Assembly: GCA_958299035.1 (NCBI GenBank)
Contig: CATQJL010000112.1
Location: forward strand, 3,208,123-3,272,122
Reading direction: 5' to 3'
Source: Cylicocyclus nassatus
Lineage: Eukaryota; Nematoda; Chromadorea; Rhabditida; Strongylidae
DNA length: 64,000 bases
Shown here: positions 33,881 to 45,855 of the stretch, in pieces
Numbering within the stretch: the first letter of the stretch is position 1
Layout of the letters: each line of letters opens with the position of its first letter
Notes under the pieces: model-generated
What the model was told of the DNA's origin: nothing
Database searches by the model: none
Seen by the model: only the letters and a program-made list of their open reading frames with translations
Position numbers and translations under genes: made by a program

Positions 33881-36800
33881 TTAGGTCTTTCCGAAAGTAA
33901 TGTCGCTTTTTTCAAACGAACGCCACATCTCGTGGAACAAAGATGCGCAAGAGGTTCTGGTAGGATTTGATGCAACATTTTATTCTCTTTCTAACGGTTA
34001 TATAAACACTGCACAAAATCTAATAACCTTTCGAAAAATTAGCATCCTGCGACCCATGCTTTTTGAGAAGGGCAAGTTTCACGATTTTTCTAAATTACTA
34101 TAACAAACCTCGGAAGGAGTCCAAGTAATGGATGAGTAGAGCAAACCCTATAGGAAACAGCACAACTTTTTTCTACTTTCCAGATCTCGTTACAATTTTT
34201 GTATAGATTTTTTGATGGAACCACCGAATTTTGGCAGACACGTCTCAGACATAAATGCATCAAACACCAATAAATCTTCGGATTTTGAAACTTAAAAAGA
34301 TGAATTATGGTTTGACAATAATTTTAAAAACCAAATGGGCATTCACCGCTTCACATTAGCAACTTTCGAAATTTCCGGGTACACCCTGAGGCGCCCTGGA
34401 AAATCTGAATTATGATGATTTTATCCCGGAAAACTTGTTGATTCGGAAACAAAAAAACAACTGGTAGAGAGAGGAGAAAAAGCTGCGTCGAATGACACCC
34501 GAGTTGCTTGCCGGCTGTTGCTCTGTGAGGTTTGAGTTGACCAAATATGGGATTTGATGGCATTGAAAAACTGGTTCCAGAAACTCTAAGAAACAAGCCA
34601 AAAGAAAAAATTGCTTTGTGTCCTATAGGGTTTGCACTACCTAACTATTACTTGTACTTCTTCGGAGAATAGGAACAAAGATTCAGAAAAATAGCTTAAC
34701 TTGACCATGGCAAAAAGCATGAGTCGCAGATTTTGGTAATTTTTCGAGAGCTCACTAAATACAGTACCAACACTGCCGCCTTGAAATCCTGCGATATAAA
34801 CGCGTTGTCGCGCCGAAAATGTCGCATTGCGATAGCTGGCTTGAACCTCAACCAATTGAACTCTAGCTTAGATATACGAAACCAGCGCCTTCTGGACAAT
34901 CTAAAAGTGTTTTCAAAAGTTTCAAAATTTCCTTCACAAAGATCTTTTTTTAGATCCATCGGCGGTATAAACGCATTGCCGCGTTGGTATCGCCGCTCCC
35001 CCATAACTTTCTTCAACCCAAACATATGAAATTCTAGTTCGAATATTTGGAGCCAGCGTCTCCTAAGCTATCCAAAAACGTTTTCAAAAACTTCAGAGTC
35101 TTTCTTACAAGTTTTTTTGGCTCCATGCCAGCGGCGATCTAAACTCAATGTCGCGCTGGAAGCGCCGCATTATTGTAACTCGGCTCAAAGTCTTTCAGCT
35201 GAAATTCCGATTAGATATTTGAAATCAGCGCGTTTTTATCTACTTGTGGGTATGCTCAAATATTGCAGGATCTTTTGTCTTGGTACCTTTTGCACTATCG
35301 ACCGAAATATACGACGATATGAACGCCATGCAACGTCGGAAAAGCCGGATTGGCGCAACTTTTTTCACGCTTTCCCCAGCGAATTCTAATGTCGACATTC
35401 AGAACAAGCGAGTTTCAAGCTATCTGAGGATATGCTCAGATTCTGTAAAACCACAAATTTTTTTCCCAGATTTTTTTCGGTCCCTCATAGTGCCCTAATT
35501 AATAAGGCTGGCTCTGGCCATAGCCGTAGTGACCTCAGTGTATCGATTTATTATCAAAGTTATCAATATGGTGGCACATGATGTTGTTGTTGAAACATAT
35601 TCGTAGTCTGACCCATAATTCCAGAATCGTTTACGGCTTTCATGAATTTTTCTATTTAAAAAATCAAATTCAGTTTAAAAAAACCGGATATTTCCAAAAG
35701 TTGACTCCGTAACATAAGTAGAATAAGCATTGAAATGCTTTCAACTTGTCAATGTGCTTTCGACTTGTCAATGTACCCAATAAGCTGCATAAAGCATTCA
35801 TTTAAAAAATGTTCGAGAAGTCCATTTTCTCGTGACTTACCGAAGAAACAGGAAAGGGAGTAAGCAAACTCAGTACATAGAATTGTTGAACAGAATCAGC
35901 AGATGCTGGACTACTAATCTTACAATGTATAAGCCATTTCACGTTCTGTTAAAAGCCGTCAAAGTACAGCGCGCACGCTTTTTTTCGGACATGTCTGTAA
36001 AATTCCTGATTTTGTGGATATATCACAGCTCAATGATTTATCTATATTTTCACCAACTACCCTATTAGTAAGATCTAGTACTCACTCTTTCATTTTTTTG
36101 CACTTGCCACTCCTGTAAAAACGCTACATCTCAGAAATCCAGTGCAAGTCCCTGCTCATCATTCCTTCCTAAAGCAAAATAAAGAAAAAATTTCCAGCAG
36201 CAAAATCTTATGTGAAATATATGACTCGAACCAGCTTTTGATTTGCAATCGAACGATATAGTTTTTAAGTGATTTGATCGCTCATGAGGTATACTCATTA
36301 ATTATTGTCTCCGGGCTTCAAAAGCAAGAGCGTGATATGAAGGCCACAGAGGTGCGAAAAATGCATGTCCATACGATTGCCGTTATCTCATTAGATCATG
36401 GATCCATTTCTATCATTCTGTCTATCATTAGTTTGTGAAGTTGTGAAAAATTTTCATATCCTTATTATTTCCAGCTGGTTCTAACGCTGTTTCTCATGAA
36501 AAGCCGCTTTGTATTTTTCGAAATTCAAAAACTATTAGGTTAAAAAGTACAGAAACATTACAATTTTTGACCGAGAGTCAATCTATCATTGTGCCTACGT
36601 TCAAATGACCTGGCAACCCACTAGATTGGAGACCGCGATTTCTCTGGCTGTCACTAACTCAAAGGTCCATTTGTGGGCTCCGCAAATCTTCAGAAAAAAT
36701 CTAGACGAAGTGGTTTGGCTTACCAGCTTTTCGAAGTTACCATTCGCTAAGTTTCATTGTTTTTGCTGCAAAAATGAGCGAAATATCCGCTGAAGTTTTG

Positions 36801-39800
36801 ACTGCACGTTTTAGCCGTCAAACGACGACGACAGGAAATGGTGAATGTGAATTATTTGGTGAAACTTCGTGTTTGCTAGCGAAAAAAGCCAAGGTGGTCA
36901 ATTGCAGTAACTTCTGCTTCTGCAGAATATCTACCAAATCAAAATCACAAACTTACAATGCAGTTATGATGGTGTCAGATTTAACTAAAATTGACAGATT
37001 AGCTTTTCGAGAAGCAATGTCAAGCAAAACAGTAACATTTTCTAGTAGTTCAGATGTGAAATCATTCCATAATTTATCGATTAAAAATGGTGAAATCAAT
37101 TGAAACCAGCTGGAAATAACAAGGATATGAAAATTTTCCACAACTTCACAAAGCGTGTAACCATCCGACTGCTTCATTGACCTTCTATCGATTTCTAATC
37201 ATGGATACTAATGATGATTTGTGAGTAAGGATTTTCCAGATCAAATTGCAAGTGTTGCGGAGATCACATTGGAAACTAAACTTCTAAGGAAACAAATTTA
37301 ATATCACAAATGATGAACTTCTCTAACTTCAAAATTTTGTCTGAAGAGTCGTCAAGGAATGGTAAATAAAGTATCTGACTTTTTCCAGGAAAATTCCAAA
37401 TCCACGTAAAAAAGTGGTAAATGAATTCTGGACAAAGATTTTGGAGAGCCGCCCGATTTACTTCAGTAAACTCTGAAACTTACAAAATATGATATCTGGG
37501 ATACGAGAGCAAAAAGGCTGAACTCGCCCGATTTCTCAGAATTTCATAGCGTCTTCATAAAGCTTTAAACATTCTATATAAAAGGAAAAGTCAAAAAAAA
37601 ATCAAAAAAAGTCAGTGTTTTTGCTTCAAAAGGTTTCTTTAAGGAAGTGTTGATTACAACTCTAAGATAATTTCCATCCGAGAATATCCAAGTGTCTGAA
37701 ATGTCCCAGGCAGTGAAGAATCATGAACTCAGCATCCTCCCCCTTGAGCAACGCTTCGAGAAATTAGGTCACAGTTTTAGCACCCTACGAGAGAAAGTGA
37801 TTTTCTAGCGTTAAACATTCCATCTTAAGACATGACTTATTTTCAATAGAATTTTACAATCTTTTCCACTTTATCATTGCAAAAGTCGAAAGTTCTGACA
37901 GCTCAGCAGCTCCCCTTCCAGAAATCAAAAATATTGCCAGCACTCCTGTTCAAAAATTAGTGATTCCAAAGAATCTCCGGTTTTCAGGTCACAATGAATT
38001 GGAATGTAATATAAATACCGTTTCGACAACTTCCATAGTTTTTCATGGGTTTTTGTATAGTAAAAGTCTAAAATTATGAATCTTTCAGCTTTTTCTAGCA
38101 GTTTTGAAGTTTTCGGGAACGTACTACTCCTCTTTGAATACCTCGAGATTCTAAGTCTGTAGATCTGTTTGGTCAAAATTCTGCCTTTATAATTTTCGAG
38201 GAACTTGTGAGCATTTTATCCAGAAAAGTCATAAATTCTGGGTTTGTGTATCTTCTTAACAGGGTAATTCTAGAAACAATATTCAAAACAATTTTCTCAG
38301 AATTCATACTGGAAACCGGATCTGGAGACTTTATTTTTCATCAAAAAAATTGATGTACCTCTATATCTTGATTAGCAATGTTTTTCTCCGTGCTCCCATT
38401 CATTTTGAAGTTTCAGAAATTCCGGGTTGATGTCGAAAAATTACGGTGTTCACTTATTTTCTAATTTACAAAGATTTTCACCACAGCGAGTTGAAGATCA
38501 ATGAAATTCACAATCTCCGAGCTTCAAATTCTCGGTGTTGAAAGTCTGAAATTCTCATATTCTACTTTCGTAAGCCTTAGAGAGCTTCTGAACCTTTTAT
38601 GAGAATACTAGAAAATCATGACTTTTAATCAGTTTAGTTCTGTATACGATCCTCGCAACATCTGCCAAGAGTCGTTGGAAAGTTCTACTAGTAATACCAA
38701 AATTAGGGTTAGGCATTGCCCGGAATCAAATTTCATTCTGCCACGGTTTTTGAGATAATTCACAAAGATCATGGCCATTAGTATCCGTAATTACAAATCA
38801 ATAGAGGGTCGGTAGAAGGTCAATGAAGCAGTCGGGTGGCTGCACACTTTTTGTCAAAGTTACACCAGCTTTCTCTCAGATGTTGTCCAAAACTTTAAGA
38901 AATTTGACAAAGTTTGTGCAAATTTTTAGTCTTTCAGATTGAAGCAAAGTCATTTTCTAATTTACTGGAGAAAGTAATCATGTATAAGAGTAAATCAATT
39001 GAAATTTATCTGTTGGTATTTACAAGATCTTGAACCAATAGTTTAGTCAGTTTTCCAAATGGAAAGCCTTGCGGAACTCAAACATTATTTGAAGTTCTAA
39101 ATTGGAATAAATTCTGTCAAGGTGTCAAGGTTTTATATCCATCTCACTTTCGAAATATGTCATCAAACTGGTGAGATTTTGGGAAAAATCAATACGGTGA
39201 GGTCATCGTGGCAAAAGCCAGAGCCAGGCTGGTTAATTAGGGCACTATGGACCAAAAAAATCTGGGAAAAAAATTTGTGATTTTGCAGACTTCTGAAATA
39301 TCCTCGGGTAGGCCTATAACTTAGTGGTTCCAAATATCAAAATTGAAATTTAATACGATAAATGAAAAGAAAGTTACATCAATCCGGCTTTTCCAACGCG
39401 ACATGCCGTTTGTATCGCCGTTGATAATTCGAAAAAGTACCAAGACAAGAGAACCAGCAATGTTTGAGTAAACTCATGAGTGGACAAATAGATGCCGGTT
39501 TCAAATATTTAATCGAAATTTTGGTTGAAGGAGTTTGAACTGAGTTACTTTAATGCGGCACTTCCAACGCGACAATGCGTTTAGACAGCCTCTGGCATGG
39601 AGCCAAAAAGCTTGAAAACAAGACTTCAGAAATTTTAAAAGCTTATTTAGGTAGCTTGGGGGACGCAGATCCCAAATATCCAAATCAGAATTTGAAAGAT
39701 TTGAGCTGAAGAAAGTTATGGAGATGCGACGATACCAACGCGATGATGCGTTTATTTCGCCGAAGGTCCCGAAAAAAGATCTCTGAGAACGAGATTTGGA

Positions 39801-40097
39801 AATTTTAAAAAACACTTTTAAATGTTCAGAAGGCGCTGATTTCAGATATTTAAACTAGGATCCGATTGATTGAAGTTCAAGCAAGCTATGGCGATGCGGC
39901 ACTTCCGGCGCGACATTGCGTTTATATCGTAGGATTTTAGGGCGGCAGTGTTGGTACTGTATTATGCAATGAAATTGCAACCATTAGAAAGAGAATGAAA
40001 TGCTGCATCGAATGCTCCTAAGATCTCTTGAAAATCTCGATTCCATGAAATGTGGCGTTCATTTGAAAAAAGCGACATTATTTTCGGAACGACCTAA
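33881..40097. mobile_element. 6.2-kb foldback element with nested inverted repeats
   Basis: The ends are TA|TTAGGTCTTTCCGAAAGTAA and the reverse complement of TTAGGTCGTTCCGAAAATAA, followed by TG. The mariner-like TTAGG ends and TA target suggest Tc1/mariner mobilisation. The arms are very long. Left-arm sequence of about 33881-35540 is mirrored by about 39225-40097, once a separate palindromic insertion at about 34025-34745 is removed from the left arm. The core (35540-39225) contains further inverted pairs. Unit 2 has the empty site near 49409 (ATAATATTTGGATT). No transposase was recognised. One 109-codon ATG frame lies inside an inner palindrome at 36774-37103. Confidence 0.8.
36432..37152. 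repeat. Inner 49-bp inverted repeat flanking an ORF island
   Basis: The arms 36432-36480 and 37104-37152 are reverse complements with two mismatches; both contain TTTCATATCCTT and end CCAGCTGGTT. Between them, 36774-37103 is open from an ATG with a good AAAATGAGC context for 109 codons (MSEISAEVLTARFSRQ), Ser/Thr-rich and unrecognised. It could be captured cargo, a fossil, or chance. Confidence 0.6.
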
Positions 40098-41116
40098 TGT
40101 TTGGATTATCCCGTAACAAACCAAATTTTATACATTTTTTTCTCCGACGCTCCCACACTCATGGCTCTTAAAAATCTCATCCATGGTTTCTAACACACAA
40201 TGCGAACAATCGCAAACTAACCAAAAGCTTTTGATTATTCGAGATTCGCTTTAGAAGATCAAACATATGTATACTCGCCAAGTAAATTCCGATGAAAGAG
40301 TGATATTTGCTCGCTTGACGAAGTTCCTACATGACTATAGGACTGTTGCGGAAAATTAAGGTTCCGCGCGGATATTTGCAATAACTACGCACCTCTTATG
40401 TAAAAGGCGCATATTTTGCGCTCTGCGCAGACCTCCCGTTTCGGTGACATATAGTCCTCTACCCGTCACCATGGGTTAGGTCCGCCAAGTAATAAAAGTT
40501 GTTCAGTGTTTAAAAGTGCCCGTAGGTCGTAAGCAAATGCCCATATGTTGTCATGCCTGATATGTCAGAGATTGGTATTTGATACGCTCCGAGCATAGGC
40601 TTAAAAATGGCGCCCAAAGCTTCCGCCTTCAAATTCGAAACAATAAGTGCTATTGAAATGAGGACGTTTGATGTGTCATAATAGTACCTGTTCCGAAGGT
40701 TTCTGATGAAGTTTGTGAGGAGTGGTATACAAAGGTGGTGACGGAGGAGTGCTGACCGAGGAGTGTATGTAATAAATGCAGAATGACCAAGAGTTGATAA
40801 GAAAGATATCGACCTTCAATACCCGTACTTCAGTAAACGTCATGCTAGGAAAAGAGGTTTTTGGCCTCAAACTTGAGTAGTTAAACCTTTTTTTTCACCA
40901 CGAAATTACGATATGATTAATCAAATTTAACCAAATGTCAACCTACACCGAAAAATAATAGTACAAAAGTAGTAAATGGAAGCCGAAAATGAAGACCAGG
41001 GGAATTCATAATTTGTAACCTGCGAATTAGAATGCGAGAAGAAGTTCTTGCAAATAACGGAACGTATGACAGTTGCGAAATAATGATTTTTTCGTTCTCC
41101 TTTTTACAAAGAAAGG

Positions 41117-43171
41117 CTATAGAGGCAAATCACTGAGATCCCTCCGGACACTGATAATATATCTGCTTTCCAAATTTGGCAAACGTTTCTGTACAAAAGT
41201 TACGAACCCCTGGCTGCAGATTTGCCCTGTCTGCATTCCGATCAAACACCGATAATGATGCATCATTGACAGATACGTTAATAGTGCAGCTGGAACATTC
41301 GGCTCAAGCATAGGGTACCGGTTCGAATGTGTGGGTACCCACCGCTTTTGCATTTTTGCAAACTCGTACTTCATTTGAAATCATCTAAATAACGATGTCA
41401 GTAGTTTTCGTAACGAATGCGTAATTGCCGCAGTGATGTTGCATAATCGCTCATATCTCTGTACGCAGTCTAAAATCTGCAGAGACAGGGACCCGTCACT
41501 CCTCTCATAGACCCGTTTCGCAAATCTGGAAAGCGGATATGTTACTAATTCCAGAATGGACCATATAGATGACATCTTCTTGCTAAACTTCAGAGGCTTG
41601 ATATCTTTACTCGTTAACAAAAATGAAAAAGACTCGATTTCAGATCTTCATTGGTTTGGCGATAACATAAGACATTACGGAAATCATGAGTTTCTCGCAC
41701 AGCTGAGCTTAATTCACTCACCGCAGCCGTATCGCCTTGAGGTAAAATTGCAAGTATAGGAATAATATAAATTGCAAACTCACAATTAGCAACAGGTTGA
41801 CGACACAATAATAGCTGAAAAAGACATTAATTGAATGTCGTTTGTGAAAAGATAGCTCAGTAGTCACCTCCATTCAACGCAATGGTCACCCGTGTTTTTT
41901 GAATTTCTCGCTCAACATGGCTTACTCGCCGTGCGGCTCCAAATTGAACAGAGAAGAGGACGAAAATGAAGTTTGATTTCTCGGGCGTCTTTTTGTTGAC
42001 CAGAATGTAGTAGAACGCAGAGTTCCGTCAAAAGCTAAAGATGCAAATTCGCTGTATATCTTGTCTAGTAATCTACATAGAAATGGGGAAAGCCACTCGT
42101 AAGCAAAGAGCCATCTCGAGATGAATTCCTCACTTCAATGTTTGTGCCTCGGGCTCGCGATTAATTGCTCAAAATATAGGTTCAACATTCGATGCTGCTG
42201 CGATTTTTCCTCCAGCTTTCTTGAAAATTGTCTCTAAAAATCTTTTCCCGGCGTAATAACATTGTTTTCAGCTACAGTAAAACAAATACCTGTTATCAAT
42301 TCGACTTCAATAAAAAGGGTAAGTTTTTCGACGATGTTCGGAGACAATTCCACCTATGCCGACAAATTAATGTGATTATGATACGCACATCTAAAAATAA
42401 TGGTGCGACAGATTTGCTCAAATAAGCTATGAAAACTTTTTACGATATTTTAACGCTACCAACTGTAAGGTGGCGGATTCTGAAACGAGACTGTAGTTTT
42501 TGGTTCTCTACATGCATTATGATATGAGACCGTAGCTTTTGGTCCTACATGCATTATGCAATGCCATGAATGCATTACAATGACTCTTTTCCCAGCGTAA
42601 AAACATTGTTTTCAGCTTCAGTAAAACAAATGCCTGTTATCAATTCGACTTCAATCAAAAGGGTAAGTTTTTCGACGATGTTCGAAGACAATTCCACCTA
42701 TGCCGACAAATTAATGTGATTATGATACGCACATCCAATATTGCTTCCAGTCCACAATGTACTGTGTCTCTACCAGCAGACAACGTTAACAAGATGCCTA
42801 CAATTCATACTATGAGATAAGTTTAGGCTATGCTTCAGTGGCCCGGTGAGGACACTTTTGCGGGCCCGTCTACTTGTGCAGCAGTAAAGTTTGGCTGGTT
42901 CAATGTTTTATGAGTGCATGTAAGCGCAAAAAGAGTGTGTGTGCCGTTCTTTTGCGTGAAGTACCGAGACAGCACAAATATCACATCAATATCGCAAATT
43001 TCAAAAGTTTATTCAAATTTTCGTGAATCAAACTGATGAGCACGTCCAGGAAAGGCCCAAGTTGTCGGCCTCCGTTGTTTGCTTTTGCGCACCTCTGGTA
43101 ATGAGGAACAAAGAGTGTGCAAGTCTTCTATCCTCTGCTCCGTCGCAGCAATGCTCTCGCACAGATGAAAC
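41117..43171 (-). CDS. Putative multi-exon gene inside unit 1, incompletely resolved
   Basis: Several minus-strand blocks look like exons, but the full chain was not solved. Block 43171-43093 lies between a CTTTTAG acceptor and an AG|gtgcgc donor and reads ESIAATEQRIEDLHTLCSSL. Block 41808-41670 reads ILAILPQGDTAAVSELSSAV and VRETHDFRN before a GT. Block 41610-41381 is open and gene-like (SKKMSSIWSILELVTYPLSR, then SLQILDCVQRYERLCNITAA). Block 41260-41120 holds VRNFCTETFAKFGKQ. Unit 2 retains the same blocks at 51605-51520 and about 50780-50400 with small frameshifts, so the unit 1 copy is the better preserved one. At the end of the last block unit 2 shows a GTAAAC donor where unit 1 has ATATAT, so unit 1 may also be damaged. 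The product is unknown. Confidence 0.25.
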
Positions 43172-43340
43172 CTAAAAGATGAGATGTGCGAAATTTTTAA
43201 ACAAGTAGAGGAATGAGTCCGTTGCTGAAGTGTTGAATTTAACTCTTGGCAAAGTTGAGGTAGACTAGCGTTTACGAATCTACTCAATGAACTTCTTTCT
43301 TACTGGGCCACATAAGCCCCAACTGATAGGGTCTCCTCTA

Positions 43341-43474
43341 CTCAGACAGTCGAAGGGATACCTCCGGCGGGCCAAAGGCGCGAGTCTGCCACTTTGCGCT
43401 CTGAAGCGCTCCGGAGCGCAAAGTGGCAAAATCGCGCCTTTGGCCCGCCGGAGGTATCTATTCGACTGTCTGAG
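43341..43474. mobile_element. 134-bp GC-rich MITE of the TA|CTCAGAC family
   Basis: It is an almost complete palindrome starting TA|CTCAGACAGTCGAAGG and ending with the reverse complement followed by TA. The interior contains ACCTCCGGCGGGCCAAAGGC and its mirror. Unit 2 has the empty site at about 51775 (CTTTACGTTGAG), so the insertion came after, or was lost since, the duplication. The 79- to 119-residue frames on both strands here are palindrome artefacts. Confidence 0.85.
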
Positions 43475-43919
43475 TACGCTAAGAAATCCGCAGCAAAGTG
43501 CCCCTGAAGCGCATTTCGGCTCGTAAGCAAAGCCTCCTTCTCTCTCAAAGCTTGATCTTGAGGCCAAGATAAGGCACGTGGATACAGCTTGTTCGGTTGC
43601 GTCTACGATCGGGAATTCTTTTTGCCGAGTTAAACCCACCTACGGCTCTACGACTTCCGATTTTCACACTGAATCTAACTTTTGCTGAGCCACTGCTATT
43701 GAAAACAGTCCTAAAAAAGCTTTTGAGGCCATATACACAATTTGTTTCAAAATTTTCTAAAACTGATCGAATACCTTTTAACCCACTCCTCGATATGACA
43801 CCAAAGCTATTAACGATGGGGAGTAATAGCGAACGTAACGAACTGAAACTTATACGATGCAAGGTGTGACAGCCTTTTTGTGTACAGGTTGCCCTGGTGA
43901 ACCGCCTGAGGTATGGTTC

Positions 43920-44790
43920 ATTCTTAAATCATGACGACGAGTTGACGGCGGTACAACCAGGCATCACCTCAACGTTCAGCTCAGTCACTTTCAGTGTCGA
44001 AATACTAACATGACTTATAATAAAGCGCTAAGCGTCTGTCTGTGTCTGTGTGTGTATATCTGTCTGTCACGAAATTCACAGAGTGATTTGCAGCTAGCAT
44101 CTTAATCTAGAGTTTTGGTCATAGCGCCCTGTCAGCGTGTAGGTAAACTGTACAAAATCACAAGCCGATCCAGTAAGTGGAACCATCGAAAACTGAGCGT
44201 CAAACGGATCCACGCGACTGTTGGCCCTCCAAAATGGATAGGTAATTGGACTTTCTGCAAAGTCGTAGATTTGTTCAGCAAGTAAATCCGAAAACATTGA
44301 CTTTAGCTCAAAAAATAAGCAAAAAGTTTATTTTTACACAAAATTGGCGCCAAAAAGATGTAACTGAGCAAATTGTCGATTTTCCAAGTTTTTACCATAA
44401 AAATTGATAGTATTTTTGGGTAGACATGTAGCTCAAGGTGGTCTTTATCCTTATGGCGACTATAAAGCCAAAATGAATTCAGTAACCCATTCAAAATCGC
44501 ATTTGTTTTTATGCGGGAAAATTTTTTCTTTCAAAATTACCGATCTTACATGAAAAAGCTCTAAAAATGAATGGTTCTTTACAATTCATTCGTGTTGTTC
44601 AGCATGGCGCGGTGAGTTTCAAAGTCATTATTATGTTATCACGAAGAAGGTACGGATAGTAGAGCCAGTGCGAACCTCTGCGAAGCAGAGGTGACGCACT
44701 GGTCACACATAAGCAGAAGAACCACACTAGAGATAGAAATGAAAGTGCGTGCGTGTCGCGTGCGGGCGCGTCATCGTCACGATTTTTCAA
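43920..44790. other. Dispersed repeat between shared blocks of unit 1
   Basis: This part has no clear match in unit 2. From about 44011 it resembles the repeat at about 13510-13752: TGACTTATAATAA, then a TCTGTCTGTCACGAAATTCA-type stretch, ending with the hairpin at 44665-44702. It holds no coding sequence. Confidence 0.5.
44665..44702. repeat. Terminal-type hairpin, copy 2
   Basis: Nearly identical to 13715-13752, with the inner palindrome ACCTCTGCGAAGCAGAGGT fully conserved. Confidence 0.7.
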
Positions 44791-44993
44791 ATGCCCTATA
44801 GCTCAAAAAGAATAAGGTCATAATGTTTCTCTCCTTACGAACTTTTTGCCCTTCTTACATAACTTTTATCCGCATCTCGTTTTCATATGCTAGTTCTTGA
44901 ATTGTCGCGAATGTCGCGAATCTTCTCTCTGTTTGACAATCCTGCTCCAGTGGTGAGGTAGTGCGCGTCAATGACAAAACGCCATCGAAACCG

Positions 44994-45468
44994 ACGGCCT
45001 TCCTGCTGGCATTCCTGATACTCCTCCTGTTGGCATTACTCCTGGTGACATTCCCCCAAACGGCCTTCCTGCTGGCATTCCTCCAGATGACATTTCTTGT
45101 GGTTGCACTCCTGCAGGCATTCTTGAAAATCCTGCTGGAGGCATTCTTAAGGTTCCTCCTATTGGCACTCCTGGCATTCCCCTTGGTGGCATTCCTAGTG
45201 CCTTTAAACGGCATATACGGCGTACCCGCAGGAGGTGGTGGCATTCCTCCAGGCGGCGTTCCTGCTGATATTCCTGACATTCCCCGTGATTGCATTTCCT
45301 TGTTGTGACATTCCTGATAATCCTGCTGGCGTTCCTCCAAATGGCATTCCTTGAGATGGCGTTCCTGCAGGCATTCTGAAAATCCCGTTGGAGTTCTCGG
45401 AGTTCCTCCTGCTGGCACTCTTAGCATTCCTCCTGATGGCATTGCTAGTGGTCTATTGAATGGCATAT
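44994..45468 (-). pseudogene. Decayed 3' half of Gly/Met/Pro-rich gene copy 2
   Basis: The minus strand retains the repeat language of copy 1 (LAMPSGGMLRVPAGGTP), but single-base indels shift the frame repeatedly. One example is GGATTTTCAGAATGCC against GGATTTTCAGGAATGCC in copy 1. The downstream end, equivalent to the last 90 or so residues of copy 1, is missing because the tandem breakpoint lies here. Confidence 0.7.
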
Positions 45469-45855
45469 CTATACATAAAACTCAAACATGTATGTTAGGA
45501 TGTCTGTCGCTTATAGACTCCTTTATATGCGAGCCGAAAAGGCTGAAATTCTCACCCTATAAACAAGCCATGGCGCAAAAGATAGGCTACTTTTCGCGAT
45601 AACTCGCTGGGTCCTTCTATCGATTTATTGATTTACTTACCTAGATCCCAGAAAATGAAAGCTCTTCAGTTACTATCAAATCATTTCCACAAGTAAAGCA
45701 GAAGAGAGCAAACCAGGAGCGAAACAGGAAGGAAGATGGAGAGGGGTAATGAGAATCATAATGAAGAGAGAGAGGGACAAACTGTAAGTTTCAAAACGTT
45801 TTGATCACTATGCCAGGCCAGTTTACCAATGCCCGGGCTGGACCGGGGACGTCGG

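Larger units (their letters stand above)
31315..44993. repeat. Tandem segmental duplication, unit 1
   Basis: Unit 1 runs in direct orientation and parallels 44994-53467. Matching blocks by eye: 31315-31972 with 44994-46215; 31861-32200 with 46110-46440; 32700-33050 with 47810-48140; 33465-33880 with 48170-48478 plus 49333-49410; 40098-40860 with 49410-50170; 41050-41900 with 50310-50800; 42430-43330 with 50940-51780; 43480-43910 with 51785-52263; and 44790-44993 with 53225-53467. Unit 1 is longer mainly because of the 6.2-kb element at 33881-40097. At the right edge the shared sequence CCATCGAAACCGAC passes straight into the G/M/P gene (GGCCTTCCTGCTGG), which marks the tandem junction. Confidence 0.8.

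Noticed and set aside
41300..41345. GGTTCGAAT resembling a tRNA B box
   Set aside because: No A box, T stem or acceptor stem pairs around it.
43280..43639. 119-codon minus-strand frame
   Set aside because: It spans the 134-bp palindromic MITE, whose mirrored halves create open frames on both strands.
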